A stretch of DNA of 64,000 nucleotides from Mucilaginibacter rubeus (GTDB taxonomy: Bacteria > Bacteroidota > Bacteroidia > Sphingobacteriales > Sphingobacteriaceae): positions 1-64,000 of the forward strand of contig NZ_BMKD01000011.1 of assembly GCF_014643835.1 (NCBI RefSeq), given 5' to 3'. Position 1 is the stretch's first letter. Every line of letters begins with the position of its first letter. The position numbers and the translations under genes were made by a program. Positions 51,522 through 59,550 of the stretch are shown in pieces. The notes under the pieces are model-generated. The model did no database searches and was not told where the DNA came from. It was given only the letters and a program-made list of their open reading frames with translations.

Positions 51522-51648
51522 TAAGATTAAACAAACCCCGGTCGCAATATTCAAATATGTTGTTTATGCGGGAGGAGTTACTTAAATTTTAATTGTTAAT
51601 TTTTTTTGGGGAAAGCCGTTCCGGTAATAGTGGAACGGCTTTTATTGT
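51522..51648 (+). ncRNA. Candidate small RNA or micro-protein transcript
   Basis: A transcript of about 125 nt is implied by a promoter-like element at 51484-51516 and a strong terminator at 51612-51648 that no annotated plus-strand gene can account for. Within it a short frame at 51557-51592 reads MLFMREELLKF, with an internal ATG preceding REELLKF. No match to a known RNA family could be made from the sequence alone. It is either a small RNA or the mRNA of a micro-protein. Confidence 0.4.
51612..51648 (+). terminator. Orphan terminator at 51.6 kb
   Basis: A perfect 11-bp stem (AAAGCCGTTCC 51612-51622 with GGAACGGCTTT 51632-51642) is followed by a T-rich tail on the plus strand. On the minus strand the hairpin is followed by CCCC, so it is less suited to end the efflux operon. 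Confidence 0.75.
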
Positions 51649-51649
51649 T

Positions 51650-53194
51650 TTAGTGCGAATCCGCAACAGCTTTCAGCTTTTTGAACGGCTGCAGGTAAAG
51701 CAACGGTATCGAAAATAACATCACTAATCCCGATATCCAATAAGCATCGTCATACGTTAACAACAATGTTTGCCTGGTAACCATACCTTCGATAGCCTGA
51801 TATGCCATATGGGTGGCATCAATCATTGATTTGCCTTTGGCCATAAATCCCTGGGTAAGCATATGCAAACGGTCATTGAAAGGATTGTTGTATGGGTTGA
51901 TGTTCACCAGCAGGTTGTTACGGTGCACACCCTGGCGTATATGGATGAGGGTGGTTAATGTAGCTATCCCGAAAGAACCACCCAACTGGCGCATCATATT
52001 GTTCAAGCCCGATCCCTGACCTAACTCAGGGCCCTTCAAATCTGCCATGGCCAACGTAGTAAGCGGCACAAATAATAAAGCCATACCCACACCACGGATT
52101 AATAACGGTATTAACACATCCTTTTCGCCCGTAGCCAGTGTCGAATTGCTTAACATATGTGTAAATACATAAAAAAGGAACATGCCCGCAGTAGCCATAA
52201 ACTGGGCTGGTATGCCCTTATTTAGCATTTTGCCTATAAATGGCATCATCACAATGGTACATAAACCACCGGGGAACAACAGCTCACCGGTTTGCTGGGC
52301 GTTAAAGCCAAGCAGATTTTGACAAAACACCGGGAACACGAACACCGATCCATACAAACCAAACCCAAGTATAAAGGATGTGAACATGCCCACAGCAAAA
52401 CTTCGGTGCCGCAGAATGCTGAAGTTTACAATCGGGTGCTCGGTACTCATCTCACGCCAAATGAATAATATGGTACCTAATACAGCCGATATAGTTAAAA
52501 CCAGGATGTATGGCTTAGCAAACCAGTCTTCACTTTCACCTTTTTCAAGTACGGTTTGTAAGCTGCCTACTGCAATAGCCAGCAGGATAATACCCCACCA
52601 GTCAACAGGTTTGCCTTTGGCATCCTTGGGTGTTTCCCGCACGAAGGTGTAGGTACAAAAAGCCGCCAGTGCCCCTACCGGGATGTTTACATAAAAGATC
52701 CAAGGCCATGAATAGTTTTCAACTATCCAGCCGCCAATAGTTGGGCCTACAGTTGGGCCTACAACCGCTCCCAAACCAAATAGCGCGGTTGCAGTGCCTA
52801 TCTGTTCACGGGGCCAGGTTTCAAGCAATATGGCCTGGGCTGTTGAAATTAAACCACCGCCGGCAATGCCCTGAATAATCCTGAACAATACCAGCTCATC
52901 CATACTGTGCGCGTTACCGCATAAAAATGATACAATGGTAAACACGATGATAGATGCCATGAAATAGTTTTTACGCCCAAAACGGCCGCCCAGCCAACCC
53001 GACATGGGCAATATGATCACGTTTGCTACCGCATACCCGGTAACTACCCAGGCCACATCCTCAAGGGTTGCGCCAAGGTTACCTTGTATGTGAGGCAACG
53101 CTACGTTAACGATAGTGGTATCTATCAGCTCCAGTAATGAAGCTGTGATCACCGTAATGGTGATGATCCACTTTTTAAAGCCAGTTTCAGCCAT
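51650..53194 (-). CDS. DHA2-family MFS drug-efflux permease (EmrB-like)
   Basis: This 14-helix proton-driven exporter of the inner membrane has 514 aa. The signatures are TIVNVALPHIQGNLG (helix 1, DHA2 type), motif A GWLGGRFGRKNYF and motif C GLGAVVGPTVGPTIGGWIVE. The start follows HlyD by 4 bp, so it is the last gene of the tetR-tolC-hlyD-MFS operon. Together with HlyD and TolC it should form an envelope-spanning pump like EmrAB-TolC. The substrate is unknown. Confidence 0.93.
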   Translation of the reverse strand: MAETGFKKWIITITVITASLLELIDTTIVNVALPHIQGNLGATLEDVAWVVTGYAVANVIILPMSGWLGGRFGRKNYFMASIIVFTIVSFLCGNAHSMDELVLFRIIQGIAGGGLISTAQAILLETWPREQIGTATALFGLGAVVGPTVGPTIGGWIVENYSWPWIFYVNIPVGALAAFCTYTFVRETPKDAKGKPVDWWGIILLAIAVGSLQTVLEKGESEDWFAKPYILVLTISAVLGTILFIWREMSTEHPIVNFSILRHRSFAVGMFTSFILGFGLYGSVFVFPVFCQNLLGFNAQQTGELLFPGGLCTIVMMPFIGKMLNKGIPAQFMATAGMFLFYVFTHMLSNSTLATGEKDVLIPLLIRGVGMALLFVPLTTLAMADLKGPELGQGSGLNNMMRQLGGSFGIATLTTLIHIRQGVHRNNLLVNINPYNNPFNDRLHMLTQGFMAKGKSMIDATHMAYQAIEGMVTRQTLLLTYDDAYWISGLVMLFSIPLLYLQPFKKLKAVADSH

Positions 53195-53198
53195 AATG

Positions 53199-54254
53199 TT
53201 ATTCTTTAATTACAGATACGTTTACGCTCATACCAGGGCGTAATTTTGCAAGCTCCTCTTTAGTGCCGTTGATTTTAATTTTTACAGGCACACGCTGTAC
53301 AACTTTTACGAAGTTACCGGTAGCATTATCCGGAGGCAACAGAGAGAATTTAGCACCTGTGGCAGGCGAAAAATTGTAAACCTGGCCTTCCAGCTTCATA
53401 TCTGGATAAGCGTCAACTTCAATTTCAACTTTTAAACCATTTTTGATATTGGTAAGCTGGGTTTCTTTGTAGTTGGCAGTAATGTATAAGCTGTTGTCAT
53501 TCACAATTGAGAACAAAGTTTGACCAGCTTGTACCAACTGACCCAACTGTACATTCTTTTTAGACGCTAAACCACTGGCAGGTGATTTTACCAGCGTGTA
53601 ACTTAATTGCAGTTTTGCATAATCAATATCAACCTGCCTTTGCGATACACCCGTGTGGGTAACAGCTAACTGGCTGCGGGTTGTGCCAATTTGCTGCACA
53701 GCCGCTTTGTACTGATCCTGCGATGCCTTGTAATTAGCTTTTGCAACATCCAAATCGGCCTTAGCCTGGTCAAATTGTTGCTGGGTTACCGACCCGTCTT
53801 TTACCAGATTAGCGTAACGGTCGTAATCTTTCTGTACTTTTTCTAAATGGGCCAGATTTGATGAAACCTGGGCTTTTGCACTTGCAGAGTTTGCTTCGTT
53901 GGCGAAAATTTGTGATTGATTTACATTAATGCCTGCGCTTGCGCCAACTTGTGCCGCCTGAGCCTGCTCTAATTTTACTTTATAGTCGCGGTCATCAATT
54001 TTAACCAGCGGCTGACCAACGTTTACATGAGTGTTTTCTTCAAAATAAATTGAATCAACATATCCGCCAACGCGGGCAACTACAGGGCTGATATCACCGT
54101 CGATCTGGGCATCATCAGTATCAATGTGTTTGCTAAAGTAGATGTATTCTTTTATACCGAAAATTACGCCGCCAATAAGTACAATGCCTAATATGATGGG
54201 GATAACTTTGTTTTTCTTTTTCGGTTGTTCCGGTGTTTCTTGTTCCTTTGCCAT
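53199..54254 (-). CDS. HlyD-family periplasmic adaptor (EmrA-like)
   Basis: The adaptor links the MFS pump to the outer-membrane TolC channel. A cytosolic Lys-rich tail and one membrane helix (residues 18-36) lead to the lipoyl half-motif near VARVGGYVDSIYFEENTHVN. A long helical hairpin (about residues 85-190) follows, then the second lipoyl half (LVKSPASGLASKKNVQLGQL) and a beta barrel (PGMSVNVSVIKE at the end). The 351-aa length is normal. The gaps are 4 bp to the MFS gene and 22 bp to tolC. Confidence 0.93.
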   Translation of the reverse strand: MAKEQETPEQPKKKNKVIPIILGIVLIGGVIFGIKEYIYFSKHIDTDDAQIDGDISPVVARVGGYVDSIYFEENTHVNVGQPLVKIDDRDYKVKLEQAQAAQVGASAGINVNQSQIFANEANSASAKAQVSSNLAHLEKVQKDYDRYANLVKDGSVTQQQFDQAKADLDVAKANYKASQDQYKAAVQQIGTTRSQLAVTHTGVSQRQVDIDYAKLQLSYTLVKSPASGLASKKNVQLGQLVQAGQTLFSIVNDNSLYITANYKETQLTNIKNGLKVEIEVDAYPDMKLEGQVYNFSPATGAKFSLLPPDNATGNFVKVVQRVPVKIKINGTKEELAKLRPGMSVNVSVIKE

Positions 54255-54276
54255 TTTATTTAAAGGTTTGGTATTG

Positions 54277-55641
54277 TTATTTGTTGATTTTTCCTGTTGA
54301 TTTTAATAGTGTATAGTAAGCCAGACCCGCATCGGCTTTAGCCAATTCTAAATTGATCTGTGCCTGGTAAAGCAAGGTTTCGGCATCGGCCCTATCGGTT
54401 GCAGATGCTATATTGCTTTTGTATTTTGATTCGAGGATCTTGTTGTTTTCACCGGCCTGATCAATAGAGGTTTGTAAAAGTTTAACCTTTTCAAGCGCCT
54501 GGGTATAGCTTTGGTAGCTTTGGTTCACTTCATTTTTTATCCTGTCGGTAGTGATGCCTTTGTTGATCTCAACCTGCTGCTCCTGGATCTTAGCCTCGGT
54601 AACTTTGTTCTTGTTGGTCCAAAGGGAGCTGAAGTTCCATGATACGGTTAATCCTACAGATATAGGGGTGATAAAATTACCGCTTTTAGGTATCGGGTTG
54701 GCGCTTACATCAACATAATAAGCAGCAGCCGATGCGCCTACCGTTGGCAGGTTATTAGCTTTAACGCTTTTAGTATTGGTTTCAGCAACGCGACTGCGTA
54801 AAGCAAATTGTTTAAACTCAGGGCGGGCGGCCATTGCTGTATCAAGGTAAGCAGTTAACGGAGATACCTGCCTGTCGGCTTCGGTGATCTGGTCGATGTT
54901 TAGCTGTGTCCCTTCCGGTAAACCTAACAACACATTAAGATTATAGTTGATGATACGACGGTTAGTTTCCAGGTCGACACCGTTAACCTCGATATTTGAG
55001 CGTTGTAATTGAAAGCGCAGCACATCGTTTTTGGTTACCAAACCCTGTTCAAAAAAACGCTGTGCCTGTTTAATTTGTACATCAACAGTAGCAAGGTTTT
55101 GAGCTACCACCTTTTTGCTTTGCAGCACTTTGTAAAGGTTATAGTACGAACTGATGATATCATAAACTACCTCGTCTTTATCATTTTCAACATCAAGGCG
55201 GGAAACCTGGGTGAGCAGATCGGTAGATTGGCGGGCATATTTCAATTTATTACCGCCAAATATGGTTTGGTTTAAGCTCAGGATCCCTAAATACGCATCG
55301 GCATGTGATGGCAGGTTAATGCTTTCAGAACCCAAGGCCAGCCTGTTGGCCGGGATCTGGGCACGATTGTAGCCATAACTTACTTTACCTGTTGGCAATG
55401 CTTCGTCTTTTGCCTGATTATATTGAGAAACAGCTTGCTCAACTTTCGAATTTGATAGTTTTAAAGTTTTGCTGTTTTCAAGGCCGAGTTTAATGGCTTC
55501 GTCAAGTGTAATTGTCCTGTCTTGTGCGCTGGCAGCAAAAGGCAGGTTCAAAACTATGAGGGCGATACTACCGCGTAAAATGGGCCGTAACACCTGCTTT
55601 AATAGCTTAAGGTGGTTGGTTTTGTTATTTTGAGTTGTCAT
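54277..55641 (-). CDS. TolC-family outer-membrane efflux protein
   Basis: This trimeric outer-membrane channel subunit has a signal peptide (about residues 20-40, ending FAASAQ) and begins RTITLDEAIKLGLENSKTLK, the usual TolC repeat start. Two long helical repeats follow, each with beta strands (for example GKVSYGYNRAQIP and GLTVSWNFSSLW). The ATG at 55641 lies 17 bp inside the upstream tetR gene. It should pair with the HlyD and MFS proteins encoded next. Confidence 0.92.
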   Translation of the reverse strand: MTTQNNKTNHLKLLKQVLRPILRGSIALIVLNLPFAASAQDRTITLDEAIKLGLENSKTLKLSNSKVEQAVSQYNQAKDEALPTGKVSYGYNRAQIPANRLALGSESINLPSHADAYLGILSLNQTIFGGNKLKYARQSTDLLTQVSRLDVENDKDEVVYDIISSYYNLYKVLQSKKVVAQNLATVDVQIKQAQRFFEQGLVTKNDVLRFQLQRSNIEVNGVDLETNRRIINYNLNVLLGLPEGTQLNIDQITEADRQVSPLTAYLDTAMAARPEFKQFALRSRVAETNTKSVKANNLPTVGASAAAYYVDVSANPIPKSGNFITPISVGLTVSWNFSSLWTNKNKVTEAKIQEQQVEINKGITTDRIKNEVNQSYQSYTQALEKVKLLQTSIDQAGENNKILESKYKSNIASATDRADAETLLYQAQINLELAKADAGLAYYTLLKSTGKINK

Positions 55642-56272
55642 GTTCTTTAACTAAATAAGCTTTTAAAAGTCTTTTCATGTATGTTTTAACACGTGGTTTC
55701 AGTTCATTCTCCATAAACTTTTCATCACGAATATCATGTCCCAGTATTAATGATGATAGCTGCGGCATGTTAACTATGTAATTTTTTGTGCCAAAAAGGG
55801 TAGCTATTACCAGTGCTATATCGGCATCTGTATGAAACAAGCCGCTGTTTACGCCTTCTTCCATAATCCTTTTTACCTCATATACATTTACCATCAGTAT
55901 TTCGATGATCTTATCGGTAAGGTCGCCACGTTTATTCATGGACACTTCCCTGTTAATGAGTTTTTGAAAACAGTTGTTGGCTATGATGCGTTCAACGTAA
56001 TTGTCGATACATTTATTCAGTTTATCCCAGGCATTCATGCTGCCATCGCTGTTAATATTTTGCAGCAGCGTACGGAACGAATTGATCTTGCGTTCAAAAA
56101 CAGCCAGGAAAAGTCCTTCTTTTGATCCAAAATAGTAATTGAGCATAGCCATGTTTACACCGGCTTCGCCCGATATGGTACGGGTGGAGGCTCCGTCATA
56201 ACCCAGGTCCGCGAATACCTTTTCGGCCACGTCGAGGATATGTTCCTTTTTATCTATTTTATCTTTTTCCAT
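55625..56272 (-). CDS. TetR/AcrR-family repressor of the efflux operon
   Basis: The N-terminal helix-turn-helix reads ILDVAEKVFADLGYDGASTR then TISGEAGVNMAMLNYYFGSK (about residues 12-52), and the C-terminal helical domain would bind an inducer. It is the first gene of the tolC-hlyD-MFS operon and overlaps tolC by 17 bp. Two palindromes upstream (56291-56310 and 56336-56351) are the probable operators, the first overlapping its -7 box, so it probably represses its own operon. Confidence 0.92.
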   Translation of the reverse strand: MEKDKIDKKEHILDVAEKVFADLGYDGASTRTISGEAGVNMAMLNYYFGSKEGLFLAVFERKINSFRTLLQNINSDGSMNAWDKLNKCIDNYVERIIANNCFQKLINREVSMNKRGDLTDKIIEILMVNVYEVKRIMEEGVNSGLFHTDADIALVIATLFGTKNYIVNMPQLSSLILGHDIRDEKFMENELKPRVKTYMKRLLKAYLVKEHDNSK

Positions 56273-56285
56273 TGTTTTAACGGCA

Positions 56286-56293
56286 CAAAATTA
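56286..56293 (-). promoter_or_regulatory. -7 box TAATTTTG of the efflux operon
   Basis: On the minus strand TAATTTTG matches TAnnTTTG, 13 nt before the tetR ATG. Its upstream end overlaps the palindrome at 56291-56310. Confidence 0.6.
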
Positions 56294-56310
56294 ATCAAAC
56301 GATTGATTAA
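56291..56310. promoter_or_regulatory. TetR operator candidate 1
   Basis: TTAATCAAACGATTGATTAA is a 20-bp near-perfect palindrome (9 of 10 pairs). It overlaps the -7 box of the efflux operon, so a bound repressor would block RNA polymerase. Confidence 0.75.
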
Positions 56311-56335
56311 GTGTATCGGATTGAAGCAGAAAAAG

Positions 56336-56351
56336 TTAATCAGTTGATTAA
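56336..56351. promoter_or_regulatory. TetR operator candidate 2
   Basis: TTAATCAGTTGATTAA shares the same TTAATCA/TGATTAA half-sites with a shorter centre. The two sites are 43 bp apart centre to centre, about four helical turns. Confidence 0.65.
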
Positions 56352-56522
56352 GATTACCATCAAATGACAGATTTGTTTGACAATGCTTGAAAAAATTGTA
56401 AAAATCAAAAGTGTTTGTTGAAACATTTAATATTTATCATTAAAAACTTTAACAGATTGATGGTCACCGTAATGGTTTTGTTATATTATTGATACAGGAA
56501 ATACAGAATATCTATCTTTCAA

Positions 56523-56530
56523 TATATTTG
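56523..56530 (+). promoter_or_regulatory. -7 box TATATTTG of the PIG-L gene
   Basis: TATATTTG matches TAnnTTTG and ends 5 nt before the ATG at 56536, again implying a leaderless or very short-leader mRNA. Confidence 0.4.
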
Positions 56531-56535
56531 TTGCT

Positions 56536-58989
56536 ATGAAGCGTATCCACCTCATTGCAGTATTCCTGTTTGCAACTGTTTTTTCAAAGGCCCAAACCAA
56601 CCCACCTACCGATCTCGGCACTATTCAGCAAAACCTTAAAAAACTTGATGTGCTTGGTAGTGTATTATATGTTGCCGCCCATCCCGATGATGAAAACACC
56701 CGCCTGCTGGCTTACCTGGCGCAGGAAAAACATTATCGCACCGGTTACCTGTCGCTCACCCGTGGCGATGGCGGACAAAACCTGATAGGCAATGAGCAAA
56801 GTGAGCTGCTTGGTTTGATCCGTACGCAGGAATTGCTGGCTGCCCGCCGGATTGATGGCGCCGAACAGTTTTTTACCCGCGCCAATGATTTCGGCTTTTC
56901 AAAAGGACCGGAAGAAACGCTAAAGATCTGGGATAAGGAAAAAGTATTGGGCGATGTAGTTTGGGTGATCCGCAAATTCAGGCCGGATGTGATCATTTGC
57001 CGCTTCCCAACAACCGGCGAGGGGGGCCATGGGCATCATACCTCTTCCGCTATATTAGCGCAGGAAGCTTTTACAGCCGCCGCCGATCCAAACCGTTATC
57101 CGGAGCAGTTAAAATATGTAAAACCATGGCAGGCCAAACGCCTGATGTGGAACACTTTTAGTTTTGGCAACATTAATACTACCTCGGCCGATCAGTTTAA
57201 GATCAATGTTGGGGTTTATAATACCATCCTGGGTAAAGGTTATGGTGAAATAGCTGCCGAAAGCCGTAGCAATCACAAAACGCAGGGTTTTGGTTCGGCC
57301 AAACAACGCGGCGAATCATACGAATTTTTTAAAACTATTTTGGGCGATGCCCCGCAAAACGACCTCATGGATGGCGTTAATACCACCTGGAAGCGCGTTA
57401 AAGATGGCGATGCTATCTCAACGTTAACAGGTGTTATCAGCCGGAATTTTATTAGTGACGCGCCCGAAAAATCAGTACCGGCATTGGTACAATTGCTGAC
57501 GAAAGTGGAGAAAATATCGGATAACTACTGGCGCGAACAAAAAACCAAAGAGCTGAACAACCTGATTACAGCTTGTGCCGGTCTTTGGTTTGAAGCTTAC
57601 GCAGCCGAGCCAACATATGCTTTGGGCGATAAAATGAGCATACGTGCACAGGTGATCAACAGGTTTAACTATCGTGTTAAGATAAACAGCATTGATGCTA
57701 ACGATAGCGCATTAGCATTGCAAAGCAAGGAGATACCATTTAATCAACTGCAAACTTTTGAAACTACTGCCGCCGCATCTATGTTAACGCAGCCGTACTG
57801 GCTTGCAGCCTCGCACCCCATTGGTGTTTACACTTTGCCCGATAACACCTTGGCCGGCAATCCCGAAAACCCAGATCTACCCAAAATTACCTTCCAGTTT
57901 ATCATTGAGGGGAAGCCTATTAATATTGACCGCCGCATAATATATAAATACGTTGACCCGGTTAGGGGCGAGGTTTATCAGCCTATTGAAATAACGCCGC
58001 CGGTAACCGCCAATATCGAAGGCAAGGATTATATCTTCAGCACACAGCAGGTACAAACGGTATTGGTAAACCTGAAAAGTTTTACCAAAGCAAATGGAAC
58101 CATCAGCCTGAAACCTGTTGCCGGTTGGAAAATAAGCCCCGAAAAAATTGACTTCACCGATAAGGATAAAAATGAGGAATGGTCAGTAGCATTTACGGTT
58201 ACCCCAACTGATACTAAAACTAAGACTACCGATCTGGAAGCAGTGGTTAACGCTAACGGCCAACCATTTTCACTTAGCCTTCGCCGTATCAGGTATGATC
58301 ACGTACCAGCTATTACCCTATTTCCGCCGGCACAAACAAAGCTTGTTTACCTCGATCTTAAACATAACGGCAGAAAAATAGGCTACATTGCCGGTGCCGG
58401 CGACCAAATGCCCGAAGCTTTGCGCCAGGTAGGTTATGATGTACATTTGCTAAGTGAAAATGAGGTGATGAATGGCGATCTTTCGGGTTATGACGCCATA
58501 GTAACCGGGGTACGGGCTTACAATGTGAATGAGCGCCTTGCTTATCAGCAGGCAAAACTAATGGCTTATGTAAAAAATGGCGGCAACCTGGTAGTGCAAT
58601 ACAACAATAACAATGGTATTGTTGTAAAACAAATAGGCCCGTATCCGTTCACTGTAGTGAACAGGAGGGTCACCGACGAAAATGCCGAGGTAACTGTTTT
58701 AGATCCTCAAAACCCGGTGTTAAACTATCCTAACAAAATAACCAATGATGATTTCAGCGGCTGGATCCAGGAGCGCGGATTGTATTTTGTAAGCAATATC
58801 GACCCGCAGTACAAACCCATTTTGCAAATGCATGATAAAGCCGAGGAGCCTCTTAACGGATCATTAATTGTTGGTGATTATGGCAAAGGCAGGTTTATAT
58901 ACACGTCACTCGCATTTTTCAGGGAATTACCTGCCGGTGTGCCCGGAGCTTACAGGTTGTTCATTAACTTGTTGAGCAAGCCAAAGTAA
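56536..58989 (+). CDS. Exported PIG-L/LmbE-family deacetylase
   Basis: A signal peptide (ending FSKAQ) precedes a LmbE-like N-acetyl-sugar deacetylase domain. Zinc motifs are AAHPDDENTR (residue about 50) and GEGGHGHHTSS (near 160). Residues about 330-600 are beta-rich accessory domains, and the C-terminal part (from about 605, KIGYIAGAGDQMPEAL to NLVVQYNNNNG) resembles a ThuA/glutamine-amidotransferase-like fold. This roughly 820-aa multidomain layout is common in Bacteroidota, where it probably acts on exported glycans or glycoconjugates. It is monocistronic. Confidence 0.87.
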   Translation: MKRIHLIAVFLFATVFSKAQTNPPTDLGTIQQNLKKLDVLGSVLYVAAHPDDENTRLLAYLAQEKHYRTGYLSLTRGDGGQNLIGNEQSELLGLIRTQELLAARRIDGAEQFFTRANDFGFSKGPEETLKIWDKEKVLGDVVWVIRKFRPDVIICRFPTTGEGGHGHHTSSAILAQEAFTAAADPNRYPEQLKYVKPWQAKRLMWNTFSFGNINTTSADQFKINVGVYNTILGKGYGEIAAESRSNHKTQGFGSAKQRGESYEFFKTILGDAPQNDLMDGVNTTWKRVKDGDAISTLTGVISRNFISDAPEKSVPALVQLLTKVEKISDNYWREQKTKELNNLITACAGLWFEAYAAEPTYALGDKMSIRAQVINRFNYRVKINSIDANDSALALQSKEIPFNQLQTFETTAAASMLTQPYWLAASHPIGVYTLPDNTLAGNPENPDLPKITFQFIIEGKPINIDRRIIYKYVDPVRGEVYQPIEITPPVTANIEGKDYIFSTQQVQTVLVNLKSFTKANGTISLKPVAGWKISPEKIDFTDKDKNEEWSVAFTVTPTDTKTKTTDLEAVVNANGQPFSLSLRRIRYDHVPAITLFPPAQTKLVYLDLKHNGRKIGYIAGAGDQMPEALRQVGYDVHLLSENEVMNGDLSGYDAIVTGVRAYNVNERLAYQQAKLMAYVKNGGNLVVQYNNNNGIVVKQIGPYPFTVVNRRVTDENAEVTVLDPQNPVLNYPNKITNDDFSGWIQERGLYFVSNIDPQYKPILQMHDKAEEPLNGSLIVGDYGKGRFIYTSLAFFRELPAGVPGAYRLFINLLSKPK

Positions 58990-59034
58990 GCGAATAAATG
59001 CGCATTGCCAGGCGAAGATATCAGGATCCTCTGT

Positions 59035-59056
59035 GAGAGACCCTGATGGAACGTTA
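59035..59056 (+). repeat. GAGAGACCCTG motif, copy 2
   Basis: It matches 36332-36353 (GAGAGACCCTG, then ACGTTA) and lies 50 bp before copy 2 of the dispersed element. Confidence 0.55.
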
Positions 59057-59105
59057 AAAAATCATGATGACGTATAAAAATAGTTTAGCGATAGTGCCTG
59101 GGCCG

Positions 59106-59186
59106 CGTTAGTGATAGTAGCGGATACCGGCCTTGTGGCTAATGCCTGTGCAGTATGAGCGGATAGCGCGGCCGCAGGCAACGCCC
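59106..59186 (+). repeat. Dispersed intergenic element, copy 2
   Basis: It starts CGTTAGTGATAGTAGCGGA, contains GCAGTATGAGCGGATAG and ends GGCCGCAGGCAACGCCC. It aligns with 1881-1963 over its whole length with short indels. GCGTT and AACGC at the ends can pair. Confidence 0.75.
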
Positions 59187-59550
59187 ATATTTCTGATATT
59201 GATCAAAAAAACACATTTAAAAATCAACAACTTACAATAACGAAGACAACCCGACCGGAGGGAACTCATTAATACCTATATAATTATTAATAATCCCAAA
59301 CTGTACAAGCAGCCACACAGAACTGCTCTTCTAAGTGGAGATTGCTTCGTACCTCGCTATTAAGGCTATCTTTATCTTTTCCTTTATTGAACGCGACTAT
59401 CCGGCAAAAAACACTTTATGTTATCAAAACCGTGTCAATTTCAGCGCGTTAACAATTTTTTAATATAAAACTCTTTCAATTACAGTAAATTCTATTTACG
59501 TTTGAATTTTTTCTTGATGTAGCTTCAAATAATTTTTTACCCTGAAGCAC

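Larger units (their letters stand above)
58990..59550. other. Long intergenic region with repeats
   Basis: No gene in 561 bp. It holds the GAGAGACCCTG motif (59035-59056), copy 2 of the dispersed element (59106-59186) and part of the ATTGCTTCGTACCTCGC-type repeat near 59341-59357. The last 150 bp before the SNF2 gene are A/T-rich and should contain its promoter. Confidence 0.6.
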
